DNA of 40,876 nucleotides from Ectocarpus siliculosus (Eukaryota; Sar; Phaeophyceae; Ectocarpales; Ectocarpaceae): the NCBI GenBank assembly GCA_000310025.1, contig FN649755.1:3435865-3476740 (forward strand), in the 5' to 3' direction. The notes beneath the pieces are model-generated. The model made no database searches. It was not told the origin of the DNA and worked only from the letters and a program-made list of their open reading frames with translations. Below, in pieces: positions 11,601-18,123 of the stretch (positions are counted from its first letter, which is position 1; every line of letters starts with the position of its first letter). The position numbers were made by a program, and so were the translations under genes.

Positions 11601-14600
11601 CTAGGTACTATCAAGCTTCCTTCACCGACTCAAACGCATAAGCATTGTCCTCCTGTTCGAACCCCGCGTGAGCCCCCATGATGGGTTGCCCTGTTACATC
11701 ATCTGGTGTACGCCTTTTTCACCGCCGGTGCTCCTCATACAGATGGCTCAGTGCCATAAAATCTACAGGATACCTTATGCATATTGTTGTTCTACACGCG
11801 CATTCATTTGGTTTGCCCTGGCTTCGCTCTGAACCTGGCAAATGCCGAGCTGTCAAAAGTGAAAGAGCTCGTGCTTCAAGCTCGTTCCTCAGCTCTCCTC
11901 ACCAAAACGCACGCTGGTACATGCACGCGAAGGAGTTGAAGAACCCGCTCGAGACTTTCCCAGGGTGGATTACACAGGCATCGGTAGCATTGAGGGGTTG
12001 GGCCAATTTTGGGTCGCCACTACGAGGATCGTTCCAGTAAAGCACTCTTTTCGCCTATGTACCGACCAACTACGCTCCACATGTCTACCTCCGAATTCGT
12101 GTGGAGTTCTCCAGCAATTTCCCCGAAATTCGACGTTCAACGCTCTACATGCGCTTCAACAACGATCCCGTGCAACTTTTTTGTATGGCACAACGCTGTA
12201 GAGACATGCCTAAGGCTGCCTTAGAAAGTTGGCAACATTTGGGATCGGGACAACAGCCGGAGTGGGGGCTCCGCGTGATCGATGCCTTGTAGAAAGAAAA
12301 AAAAATCGAGTTTTACGGGGACTTGCAACGCGAGTGCCCCGCCCCGGGGCCTTCCTTTGCGTACGATGTTTTGGAATGTGCGGCAAGTACTATTTAAGTT
12401 TCCCACCGACTCATCGTTAAAGTGTGGTCGTTCTGATGGAAGGAACTTGACCCCCCCCCCCCGTCCCCCTCCAGAGCTTTCGACGTTCTCAATTGCGGCA
12501 AGTACTATGTTCCCCGACTGACTCAACCAGGTTTGTGGTGGGAAGCCTCTACCCCCACCTGAACCTCCAATGCTTACGATGGTTTGGACATGTTGCAGGT
12601 ACCTGACGTCACTGGACAGGGAGACGAAGGCTTTCAAGAGCCTCATCGAGGAGAAGGCTCGCATGACCGTCCCGGTCAGAACCACTGTGAGAGCGATGGG
12701 ATCTTCAGTCCCGCGCTGTTGGTTCTGCGGTGATCGTTTTGGAGGAGCATGTTTTTTGCTGGCTGCTTGCGTTGTGTGTTGTTGCTGTCTTCGCTGCCAT
12801 CGTTGCTGTCGTTGTTGTTAATTTTTTTGTTGTAATGTATTTTTTCAAGCTTGCTGGCCATGAGAACACGTTTGTGTTTGTGTTTGAGTTTGCGGTTGAT
12901 AATGTCGTGGCGGTTTGATTTTTGTTTTTTTTGTTTTTCTCGCAAGCAGTTTACAAGGTGGCCGTGGACACACCCGCTCACTCCCTATATATTCCTTGCC
13001 CTCTCTTTGTCTCGTTCTCTCTCATTCGCTCTAAATCCTCTGTTTCCGACTCATGCCCCAGCTCCATGTAGGATACTTCTACCGAAAAGGAAGAAGGGTG
13101 CAAACAGCACCCCTCCGGTGGACTTTTACCCTGCCCTTAACCGGTGGAATGGCGGGCCCCATTATAGAAGGACAAAGCCGCCTAGTGATAGCGCTCGCAC
13201 TAATGGAACCCCCCCCCCCCCGCTATCGACGTCTTTCGCGTCTCCCCCGTTTGTTCCTGTACCGTCGTGCCAACGGGTGATGGTCCACCTTTCAGACCTC
13301 GTTTTTGCCAGCGGAACGGACCGCAAGAGAAGGAAAAGTCACACGGCTTTCCACACCCCTCGCGGAGGCTGGCAAGGGTAGCAGCAGCGGCAGCAGCAGG
13401 AAGGGAGGGCGTCGGAAGGCACAAGCGTCTCTCAGGGTGGTCGTGGACCTTCGAGAGTTCCGCAGCGTCCTTCCCAACCTGCTGCATCAGGTAGAATATA
13501 CAACACGCATGTTTTTTGTTCATTACGCCTGTTCGTGCTTGTGCGTTTCCTTGTTTTTTGTCTGTACAGAGGGGGTCCCTGTTTAGTGTCGTCGGTTGAA
13601 TAGTGCCAATGCGTGCTATAGTGCCGTTTTTTGCGGCGGACACACACACTGAATTTCGAAGTCATTGTCAGTACTTTGAATAAATAGTGCCGGTGTAGTG
13701 CTAGTGAACTTTCTGGGCATATGCTGGCACTACACAGGGACCCCCCACTGTAGCGTGAAAACCAACAGCAGCAGCAGTAGCAACAACCACAACAACAACA
13801 ACAATATTAACAACGACAACAACAACAAGTTTCTCTCTTTCCCGGTGGTTTTCGCCCCCCCTCCCCCGGCTTGATCTCCCTCCTCACTCACTCCCTTCTA
13901 AATTTCATCTTTCCCGGTGTTCTTTGCCGCCCTCCCTGGCCCTTCTAGTTTGTTTTCTCCCTTTCCCGTCTCCACCCGACCCATTCCCAGCCCTCCCCCC
14001 TTGTGAATTCCATCCTCTCCCCGTCAGCCCTCCATGTCTCCATCCAGCGTCACACCCTTCTGAATGTCTCCCTTTCACCATGTACGTCTCGTCGATGGTC
14101 TAACCGCTACATGAGGCATGCAAAACATGAGTACGCCCCTCCGCCGCCCCCCCCCCGTTCTTCAGCAAGGGTTTGAGCTGGTCCCGTTGGTCATAGCGGT
14201 CGGCGACTACGTCCTGACGCCCCAGATCTGCGTCGAGCGAAAGAGCCTGTCCGACTTGTTCCAGTCCATGTCTTCCGGCAGGCTGTACAACCAGGTTTGT
14301 TTCGTTGTTTTGGTGGAGAGTGCTGGCCATTGGCGGAGGAATCACCATGCCTGCCCTGTGGTTGATGTTTTGGTGTAGCCGTCACCGTTGCCGTTGACTT
14401 TGTGACGTGGCCTGGATGCCGTTGTTGTTGATGGCGTTGTTGTTCCTCTCACTTAGCGCGTATGCGAAAGTCAAGAACCGGCCGAGCGTGATGGTGCGGA
14501 TTTGATACCCGTGAGCGGGTGGGGGCCGCCAAATTTCGTTTTGGACTTGTTGATGTCAAGGAAACCGTCTTATTATTATTTTTTTTTGGAAATGGCGTGT

Positions 14601-17360
14601 TTTTCTCAAATTTGTTCAGCTCCTTTTTCCTTGCTTGTTGGAAGAACCGCTTGTGTTACCTATAGGCTGGTGCATCCAGAACAGACCGAAAGGCGTAGGA
14701 CAGAATTGTACCGAAAGGGGCAAGGATCGACGTCCAAAAGAAAAAGGCCTTATCTCGCCATTATTTCGTTCGACTGGTTGTTTTGGAGATGTCAAAAAAA
14801 ATAATGTGCAAAAGCAAAGCAGTCTCGTTTCGGGTTTGTTTTAGCGGTTTGATTGCGTCTTTTGCTGAGATGGTATTTGTCACCAAACGGGTGTCGTCGA
14901 TGCCTTCGTCGAACCGCGCTTTGTAATGTCCTCAGGTGGAAGCGATGCTGAAGCACTACAAGGTGCCCGTCTTGCTAATCGAGTTCAACCCTGACAAGGT
15001 GCGTCCATTCTTTTTGGTTGGCCCGAAGTTGTTGATGAAAACGCCCGTCTTGCTAATCGAGTTCAGCCCCCGCAAGGTGCGTTCGTTTGTCTTTGGACTG
15101 CTGTTGTTGACGTGCATACAGTAGTATTGACCATTTGGACGGCAGTGATATCTGGGGCTTTGTTCGTGGACTCTCTTCGTCATGTTGTGCCTGATTTTCT
15201 TGTTTTTCTTCTTTCACGTCTCTTTTGTATGTATTGTCGCGTTTAGGATGAATCTGGTCGTACGGTGTAGCAATATATGGGTAAAATGAGTGGCCTGTGA
15301 ACTAATTTTTGCACCGCCGCAGGCGTTGGCAAGCAGGTGTTGAGCAGAGGCAGGAATTGTCAAGACAACATCACGTTGACACCCCACGACCACGCCACAC
15401 ACATCGTTGCCCCCTCCTCCTACCATGGAACAACGCCAACAGTTCGGGGATCCGTCGTTTCCACCGAGCTTTTCCTTGACTCGGGCACTCTCGGCGATCA
15501 ATCCCCACCATGCAGGCTTTCTGTTTGCTGGGGTCGGGGGACCTGGCCTCCGAGATCAAGCTGACCTCCATCACATCGCAGCTTACGCTTCTTACCCTCC
15601 ACTTCCCTCAGCTCCGCATCCTGTGGTCCAAGTGAGCTGCGTGGTTGTTGCTGTTGCTGTTGTTGTTGTTGTTGTTGTTGTTGTCAAGACACGTGATACA
15701 CACACGCTGCTTTCCATTCTTGTTTTGTCATTTGTTGTTCTCTTGATTCGTGCCTCTTTTCCTTGTCTATTGAAGCTCTCATCGTTTCCTTGTCTATGGA
15801 AGCTCTCATCGACTTTCCTTTTCTGTCAATCTTCTTCATCTTGACTCGTGATTCTTGGTTGGTATTCATTAGTTTTTTCTTTCCCAGGTCGGAACACGCG
15901 ACCGCCGACTCTTGAAGGAGCTCTAGACATGAATCACAACCTTGCTATTTTTTTCTCACTCGTTTGTCGTCTTTCCCTTTTTTTGATGTTTTTTCATAGG
16001 TCAGAACACGCGACTGCCGAGAAGGCGTTTTTTTGTTTCTCTTTTGGTTTATTCTGAACTCTTCTGTCTCTCTCTCTGTCTCTCTCTCTCTCTGTCTCTC
16101 TCTCTCTCTGTACTCTCTCTCTCTCTCTCGCTCTCTGTGTATATTTTTGGTTTTTTCTCTAGTCGGAACACGCGAACTCGGGCGTGTTTAAGGACCTCAT
16201 GAAGTTTTGCTCTCTTCCTTACATCTAATTTCTATTTTTTCCTCTTCGCAGGTCGGAACACGCGACCGCGGACATGTTCAAGGAGCTCATGAAGAACAAC
16301 GCCGCTGTAGACGTGGCAAAGGCTCAGGCGGCCGGGGGAGGCGGAGAAGATGACCAGGGGACAGGGGACGACGCCTCCGCCAAAGAGCTGCTGATGAGGC
16401 TGCCCGGCGTGAGCGTGTACAACTTTCGAAACGTGCGAAACCGATTGACTGCTTTCATTCGAGCAGTAGTAGATGTTCCTCCCTTTCCCGACGGATGGGG
16501 TTGGTAGGTGGGGTTAAGAAGCCGCTTGTCGTGGAGCTTTCGAAACCGTCGAGAGTGGCCACACGCACATCTGTGTGTCGCTGTTTATGCTATGGATGAA
16601 GCTCGACGCTTTTCCGTATTCGACCAACGTAGGAGACTGTGCTTGCACAAATCATGATTGTTCGTAAGACGCGTACACCGCACGACGGACATAGGGGGGG
16701 CTGGGAGATGCATGGGGACAGCTGTAAGTCTTTCCTGTGGTCAGCGCTCTTGACATTCCTTGTGGCTGGGTGCGGCGTCAAGAGCGATAATTCCGTACGA
16801 CATCAGTGCTGTGTAGGCGGGTCGCTCTAGAGTGAAAATGCATCTAAGCAGCAGTAATTGTGCGGTGTAGGTAGGTCGATTTCGATCGAAAATAGCGCAC
16901 AACGGACGAAAAAAACTACAGCAGTAGTTGTGCTGTGTAGATGAGTAGCTCTCGATCTATGCAGTCTGGACGGCTCACCGCCCGCCCGTCGCGGTCTGCT
17001 GCCTGCCATGGACCGCACCCCCACCCCTTCTCAACCCCCATTTTGTGTCTGATGCGTGCTTGATCCCCCTAGACACTTGACTAAGAACATGTCCCGAATA
17101 ATCCCTGAAACCGCTCCTCCGCCATGTGTATGGCGCTCTGCTTCCAAAGCGGGCAATGGGCAATGGCCCATGCCTCGAACGGAAAAATTCACGAGCAAGC
17201 CCTTCCGATCTGCAATATGTGTCCGTGATCACAGGTACTCCGAGAAGTGGACACCATCGCCGAGCTCAGCCAGCTCTCCGAGGAGCAGCTGCGGCCCTTG
17301 CTAGGAGATGTCAACGCCGCCAAGCTCTACAAGTTCTTCAGACAGCCCGCGCCTGTGTAG
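164..17360 (+). CDS. ERCC4: XPF/ERCC4 (Rad1) DNA repair endonuclease, 5' partial, about 18 exons
   Basis: This is the catalytic subunit of the XPF-ERCC1 nuclease, which cuts the damaged strand 5' of a lesion in nucleotide excision repair and acts in interstrand crosslink repair in the nucleus. Conceptual joining of hand-read exons gives about 940 codons; human XPF is 916. The order of conserved blocks matches the family: degenerate SF2 helicase-like region (GFVKGFTDEPES, then KVFLWPRFHSLV), a variable low-complexity linker, the second helicase-like block (DFVVLYDPDAAFVRTLEAY), the ERCC4 nuclease domain (VVVDLREFRS, then GDYVLTP and VERKSLSDL, the ERKxxxD catalytic signature), and tandem helix-hairpin-helix motifs (LLMRLPGVSVYNFRN, DTIAELSQLSEEQL) that bind ERCC1 and DNA. 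The first roughly 200 residues lie left of the window, and one exon between 836 and 3291 was not located. All catalytic residues are present, so the gene looks functional. The stop is TAG at 17358-17360. Confidence 0.95.
275..423 (+). repeat. CTG/TTG triplet microsatellite
   Basis: About 150 bp of imperfect CTG/TTG triplets in an XPF intron, directly after a donor. Open frames through it (poly-Leu, poly-Cys) are artefacts of the repeat. Confidence 0.95.
451..500 (+). repeat. copy of the end of XPF exon a with its donor
   Basis: The sequence from 241 (CTAGAAAAGGTC, then ATT, TTGAG, AGC and GTTGCTGCT) recurs 210 bp downstream with scattered mismatches. The copy carries the last coding bases and the GT donor but has no acceptor of its own nearby. 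Confidence 0.75.
705..836 (+). CDS. ERCC4: XPF exon b (WPRFH block)
   Basis: Acceptor at 703-704 after a T-rich tract and donor GTAATT at 837, both phase 0. It encodes ILRNLGVAKVFLWPRFHSLV followed by a Glu-rich stretch ending in LTAPTKE. KVFLWPRFH is the diagnostic XPF motif (LYLWPRFH in animals). A diverged copy of its last part and donor lies near 1195-1260. Confidence 0.93.
860..983. mobile_element. partial copy of inverted-repeat element family A
   Basis: It contains the arm (GTAGGTGACATAAGATAG, then TTCAAGGCTCG and CTCCACAGCAG) and an internal block (CCGAAAACGGCGGCGTTGAA) that is the reverse complement of the block inside the copy at 6186. It starts 24 bp after the donor of the exon at 705. 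Confidence 0.6.
1229..1445. mobile_element. inverted-repeat element family A, copy 2
   Basis: The left arm reads GTAGGCGACGTACGATATCA, then CCCCCTGGACCG and AAGCTCGATTTCTCCACAAC. The right arm carries the reverse complement (GTTGTGGAGCAATCGAGCCT, then CGACAATCGGTTTCA). Size about 215 bp and no coding capacity, as expected of a MITE-like element. Confidence 0.65.
1690..2490. repeat. degenerate tandem repeat, unit about 160 bp
   Basis: Blocks such as CTTCTGCGGGTGCAGCAAG recur near 1881, 2120, 2280 and 2438, each with neighbours ACACAGCTGACATG and TACTACAGCAGTCGAAG. The units have drifted and one is incomplete. It fills the XPF intron; no exon is seen in it. Confidence 0.75.
2495..3075. repeat. 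degenerate minisatellite
   Basis: Variants of GATGCATCTTCACCTCCTTCGA followed by GGTGTGCATG recur near 2541, 2590, 2713, 2800, 2890, 2930 and 3045. They alternate with GTTGTTGCT-like stretches. The exon missing from the XPF model could lie in or near here but cannot be recognised. Confidence 0.5.
3078..3131 (+). repeat. GTTGCC hexanucleotide microsatellite
   Basis: About eight tandem GTTGCC units in an XPF intron, 160 bp before the exon at 3291. Confidence 0.9.
3291..3348 (+). CDS. ERCC4: XPF exon c, 19 codons
   Basis: A short exon between the acceptor TTTTTGGCAG and the donor GTATGG. It encodes SAQRQLEPEWHRVGFKTKQ, aligning with the family motif RxxLDPxWHxLGxKTKxL. It joins in phase 0 to the LLQDLKTLR exon at 4613. 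It requires an upstream exon ending in phase 2, whereas the exon at 705 ends in phase 0, so at least one exon in 837-3290 is still missing from this model. Confidence 0.85.
3423..3535. repeat. dispersed repeat family B ending in a poly-C stretch
   Basis: It holds GGTGATCGG, CTCTCGAGGACGCGTGGTCA, GCGCGCGAATCATAAGAGTA and a C-rich end. The same order, inverted, is at 39770-39880. Partial copies are at 14085-14160 and perhaps 5200-5255. Confidence 0.6.
3672..3735. repeat. solo arm of element family A
   Basis: CGTCGTGCAGCAGTCGAGCT followed by TTGGAAGATTG resembles the right arm of the family A elements. No partner arm is seen nearby. Confidence 0.4.
3785..3960. repeat. two-unit direct repeat
   Basis: GTGCGTCTTTCAAGGCGATAGTGAGC...CCAGG near 3791 is echoed by GTGCCTCTTTGAAGGCCGTAGCGGGC...CCAGG near 3910, each followed by AGACCATGCC-like sequence. 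The period is about 120 bp. It lies within the XPF intron. Confidence 0.5.
4613..4764 (+). CDS. ERCC4: XPF exon d
   Basis: Acceptor AAATAG at 4611-4612. It encodes LLQDLKTLRSLLDYVFRYDA and then ITFYQLLLGEKSKA, corresponding to the LVxDLxxLRxLLxYLxxYDxVTF block of XPF. It ends in phase 2 at a GT at 4765 that opens directly into a GTTGCT hexanucleotide repeat. Confidence 0.93.
4768..4870 (+). repeat. GTTGCT hexanucleotide microsatellite
   Basis: About 16 tandem units starting at the donor of the exon ending at 4764, followed by looser GTT-rich DNA and a pure GTT run at 4944-4977. Confidence 0.95.
5310..5606 (+). CDS. ERCC4: XPF exon e with poly-Ala and poly-Gly runs
   Basis: Phase 2 at both ends (acceptor CCAG at 5308-5309, donor GTAACG). 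It begins LFVTAKARVYKI, the family's FxxAxxRVYxL motif. A run of about ten alanines (GCT codons near 5420-5452) and a glycine run (GGT codons near 5480-5505) follow, then DVEYEVKLVLEENAKW, matching LVLExxPKW. The homopolymers fill a linker that varies in the family. Confidence 0.92.
5696..5850 (+). repeat. solo arm of element family E in an XPF intron
   Basis: AAATAAATACACGCACACAA, CCCATTCGAGATATACTCAC, AGTCGAACGGGATGTG and AAACCGGCTGGGTA recur inverted at 32362-32512 and direct at 32955-33097. Here only one arm is present, between the exons ending at 5606 and starting at 5982. Confidence 0.8.
5982..6149 (+). CDS. ERCC4: XPF exon f (DDxTCxQLRxY-like block)
   Basis: Acceptor TCGCAG and donor GTGAGT at 6150, both phase 2. 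It encodes ARVLVLVKDEQTCTQLREH and then MMKRRFLQ, matching the VLICxxDxRTCxQLRDY block that closes the first helicase-like lobe. An inverted-repeat element begins about 35 bp after the donor, and a copy of the exon end and donor lies on the far side of that element. Confidence 0.92.
6186..6409. mobile_element. inverted-repeat element family A, best copy
   Basis: About 220 bp with arms of about 65 bp. The left arm contains GTAGGTGACGTAAAATACCA, then CTTGGACCGATTTTCAAAGC and TCGATTACTCCACGAC. The right arm contains GGAGTGGTCGAGCTTTGACA, then ATCGGCCCAGGGG and CTCCTACGG. The centre holds AACGCCGCCATTTTCGGC. No open frame. It sits between two copies of the exon end and donor (6125-6180 and 6433-6490). 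Confidence 0.75.
6433..6490 (+). repeat. copy of the end of XPF exon f with its donor
   Basis: ATGACGATGAAGAGGCG, then TT, CAGTGAGTGTCG and CGTCC match 6125-6180 with a few substitutions. The GTGAGT donor is preserved but no acceptor precedes it in frame. Confidence 0.75.
6985..7076 (+). CDS. ERCC4: possible XPF linker exon
   Basis: It fits phase 2 after the exon ending at 6149 (acceptor TTCTTAG). It would encode FVRESEERTGRVAAARGAGG and basic residues. The end is uncertain: donors at 7059 and 7077 both give the phase needed to join an exon starting at 7818. The 3' half lies in a repeat also seen at 7240 and 7400, so the exon could be shorter or false. Confidence 0.35.
7034..7510. repeat. 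three copies of a repeat ending in poly-C
   Basis: Units at about 7034-7150, 7234-7340 and 7405-7500 share GGAAGGGAGGACGTCGGTGG, TAGCAAAGG, CATCAAGG, AGTGGAAGCACAGCTAA and then a run of 8 to 12 C. Spacing is about 200 and 165 bp. Confidence 0.75.
7818..8002 (+). CDS. ERCC4: probable XPF linker exon
   Basis: It ends at a good donor, GTGAGA, at 8003 in phase 0. The end of the exon, ATKLSLERSLLKEL, runs directly into RERLESEQAVADVLEQ of the next exon as one continuous amphipathic helix, which supports the join. The 5' border at 7818 is tentative. The Gly/Ser-rich first part has no family counterpart. Confidence 0.5.
8587..8797 (+). CDS. ERCC4: XPF linker exon with poly-Gln and acidic run
   Basis: Acceptor TCGCAG. 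It encodes RERLESEQAVADVLEQ, a glutamine run from CAG codons (8628-8657), alanines, then VDLTGDDDDGED. VDLTxD resembles a SUMO-interaction or UBZ-linker type sequence, but only by inspection. I end it at 8797 (donor GTGCGT, phase 1) because the next exon requires phase 1. A donor at 8863 would extend it but breaks the phase. Confidence 0.65.
9432..9853 (+). CDS. ERCC4: XPF exon: basic/Gly linker then start of second helicase-like lobe
   Basis: Preceded by a poly-T tract and CAG; phase 1 in, phase 0 out (donor GTGAGA). The first 110 codons are Gly, Ser, Arg and Lys rich (RRRKVGTGKKRSRE), consistent with nuclear targeting. It ends EDLVFEPLPSLHAVVFSYAQ, which starts the conserved lobe continued in the exon at 10602. 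Confidence 0.85.
10602..10774 (+). CDS. ERCC4: XPF exon (VVLYDPD block)
   Basis: Acceptor CGACCAG and donor GTAAAA, phase 0 in and 2 out. It encodes SLNILQDLEPDFVVLYDPDA, then FVRTLEAYQAG and VVYFMLYEQSVEEQ. It matches the family's VLxxxxPxYVVLYDxxxxFVRxLExYxA...VYFLxYxxSxEEQ. The last 16 bp with the donor recur at 10857. Confidence 0.96.
10857..10940 (+). repeat. copy of the end of the XPF exon at 10602 with its donor
   Basis: GCGTGTAGGAGCAAAGGTAAAA repeats GCGTGGAGGAGCAAAGGTAAAA of 10759, a period of 98 bp. Similarity continues into the intron (GGGCTATTT, GATGTGTTG). The copy has an in-frame TAG in place of the Glu codon. Confidence 0.85.
12599..12686 (+). CDS. ERCC4: XPF exon (YLTSLDRE)
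   Basis: It completes EEQ-R and continues YLTSLDRETKAFKSLIEEKA and then RMTVPV, matching the family's EEQRYLxxLRxEKxAFExLIxxKxxMxxP. Acceptor GTTGCAG, donor GTGAGA at 12687, phase 0 out. Confidence 0.96.
13296..13490 (+). CDS. ERCC4: XPF exon opening the ERCC4 nuclease domain
   Basis: I chose the acceptor CACCTTTCAG because it alone keeps phase 0; CCAG at 13310 does not. After a basic Ser/Gly linker it reads SLRVVVDLREFRSVLPNLLHQ up to the donor GTAGAA. The Asp of VVDLREFRS is the first acidic residue of the metal-binding nuclease site. Confidence 0.93.
13567..13750. mobile_element. 184-bp inverted-repeat element flanked by TA (Tc1/mariner-like MITE)
   Basis: The left end is CAGAGGGGGTCCCTGTTTAG and the right end, read inward, is CAGTGGGGGGTCCCTGTGTAG. 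The element is bordered by TA on both sides (13565-13566 and 13751-13752), the target duplication typical of Tc1/mariner. The inside has short TAGTGCC repeats and no coding capacity. It lies in the XPF intron after the exon ending at 13490. Confidence 0.8.
13765..13830 (+). repeat. CAG/CAA triplet repeat
   Basis: Imperfect CAGCAG and CAACAA triplets, followed to about 14080 by a C- and T-rich stretch with no coding signal. Confidence 0.85.
14166..14294 (+). CDS. ERCC4: XPF nuclease active-site exon
   Basis: It follows a poly-C tract and TTCTTCAG, phase 0 at both ends. It encodes ELVPLVIAVGDYVLTP, then QICVERKSLSDLFQS and SSGRLYNQ. GDY...VERKSxSDL is the GDxnERKx3D signature of the XPF/MUS81 nuclease family, with all catalytic residues present. 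Confidence 0.98.
14936..14998 (+). CDS. ERCC4: XPF exon, 21 codons (VLLIEF)
   Basis: It encodes VEAMLKHYKVPVLLIEFNPD and a final Lys, corresponding to the family's MxRYYKxPVLLIEFDPxK. Acceptor CCTCAG, donor GTGCGT, phase 0 at both ends. Its 3' half and donor are repeated 78 bp downstream. Confidence 0.97.
15043..15118 (+). repeat. partial duplicate of the VLLIEF exon
   Basis: GCCCGTCTTGCTAATCGAGT, starting at 15043, repeats the 3' half of the exon at 14936 (from 14965), including the GTGCGT donor, at a 78-bp period. The copy would read PVLLIEFSPRK but no acceptor precedes it, so it is probably not spliced in. Confidence 0.9.
15516..15631 (+). CDS. ERCC4: XPF exon (LTLLTLHFPQLRILW)
   Basis: It encodes AFCLLGSGDLASEIKLTSIT and then SQLTLLTLHFPQLRILWS, an almost exact family match. 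Acceptor CATGCAG, donor GTGAGC at 15632, phase 2 out. Its reading frame has no start codon, so it appears only when splice borders are considered. Confidence 0.96.
15643..15683 (+). repeat. GTT triplet repeat
   Basis: GTTGCT followed by a GTT run within the intron after 15631. Confidence 0.9.
15881..16202 (+). repeat. three decoy copies of the SEHATAD exon start
   Basis: At 15888, 16000 and 16163 the sequence GTCGGAACACGCGACCGC-like follows a pyrimidine tract and an AG acceptor, just as in the real exon at 16252. Copy 1 hits TGA after seven codons. Copy 2 runs into T-rich DNA and TGA. Copy 3 lacks the G that sets the phase. A CT dinucleotide run (16067-16136) lies between copies 2 and 3. Confidence 0.92.
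16252..16432 (+). CDS. ERCC4: XPF exon: end of nuclease domain and first helix-hairpin-helix
   Basis: Acceptor TTCGCAG. It completes a Lys codon and reads SEHATADMFKELMKNN, matching SPHATAELFEELK. A variable Ala/Gly/Asp linker follows, then AKELLMRLPGVSVYNFRN, the first hairpin (FLLKMPGVNxKN in animals). Donor GTGCGA at 16433, phase 0. Three non-functional copies of its start precede it at 15888, 16000 and 16163. Confidence 0.96.
16433..17234. other. XPF last intron, nothing recognised
   Basis: Two stretches with TCGATCGAAAAT / CTCGATCTATGC and AGCAGTAATTGTGC / AGCAGTAGTTGTGC-like repeats (16795-16970) are visible. No exon or RNA gene was found. Confidence 0.5.
17235..17360 (+). CDS. ERCC4: XPF terminal exon (second helix-hairpin-helix)
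   Basis: It encodes VLREVDTIAELSQLSEEQLR, then LLGDVNAAKLYKFFRQPAPV and TAG. This matches the family C-terminus (NIAELAxLSxxELxxILGxxNAKxLYxFI). Acceptor ATCACAG, phase 0. It ends soon after the hairpin, without the short tail some orthologues carry. Confidence 0.95.
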   Translation, partial: VLREVDTIAELSQLSEEQLRPLLGDVNAAKLYKFFRQPAPV

Positions 17361-17825
17361 AGTATCCTTTTTCTTTGCTATGACATAACACACACAACGA
17401 TTCAGGTTCTTTCCACAGGTAGAGCCCGGGATGAGTTGTCAGCACTGTGATGGCTCTCCATTGTTTTGTTTCTTTCCGGAATAGTTTTCCGGTCGTCGGT
17501 ACGCCCGGCAGTTGAATTGCAACGCCGCCCTGTTGGGTACAGGAGGCAGATGGATGATGAAGCATAAGCGTCGTTATATTTTCTGTCCACGAGGACACGT
17601 TTCCCCAGCAGCCCAAGTCTCGATGCATAATCTAATGTACAAGAACCGGTAGCAAAAGCTTTCACAGGTGGTCGCCCACGAAGTTGAGAGCGCGGGTTCG
17701 AGTCTCGGTTAGCTCGAGAAAGAAGTAAGCTCGCCATACTAGCGCCAGGAGAGAAGTGAAAGGAACTTTGCCCCTATCTCAAGCACTTGGTAAACCAAGA
17801 ACGCCCATATAAAGTTCTGAGAGTT
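17361..17825. other. convergent intergenic region between XPF (+) and the XKR-like gene (-)
   Basis: No coding exon recognised. GGGTTCGAGTCTCGG at 17693 resembles an RNA polymerase III B box, but the flanking sequence does not fold as a tRNA; it may be a tRNA-derived remnant. Confidence 0.5.
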
Positions 17826-18123
17826 TCACCTAGATCTGCATAAGTCAACACTGCTGTCACTTGCCGGGACGGCCCCGAAAAGAAACCCTGTCAGTGTAGG
17901 ACAACCCGCGCTCGATGTGTCGACCGTAGGAGCAAGGCGAGACAAGGGCTGCTCCGCCATCAAACCCGTCGTGGCGTAGGCTAGAGAAAAACATGAGAAC
18001 ATGACAGACAAGAGCCGCCTTGACAGCCACCGAGTTCCGTCATTATCCATTTCAACCAACAGGCCATACAGTTGCAGCATCAGCTGCGGGACCGACTCAT
18101 ACAGTGGCTCCATCATCCGCAAG
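17826..18123 (-). CDS. XK-related (XKR) family protein, 3' exon
   Basis: XKR proteins are multi-pass membrane proteins; animal XKR8 is a phospholipid scramblase. This exon reads LRMMEPLYESVPQLMLQLYG and then LLVEMDNDG, containing the family's hallmark (LxESxPQLxLQLY), followed by a hydrophobic helix (LLSVMFSCFSLAYATTGL). It follows an acceptor GGCAAG at 18124-18125 in the phase left by the exon ending at 18412. The frame stops at 17826, but TCTAG/GTGAAA just before the stop could be a donor, so the protein may continue. With about 150 codons in the two exons it is much shorter than a full family member (about 400). Confidence 0.7.

Noticed and set aside
17640-17715. Possible tRNA around GGGTTCGAGTCTCGG
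   Set aside because: T stem does not pair and acceptor and anticodon stems are absent.
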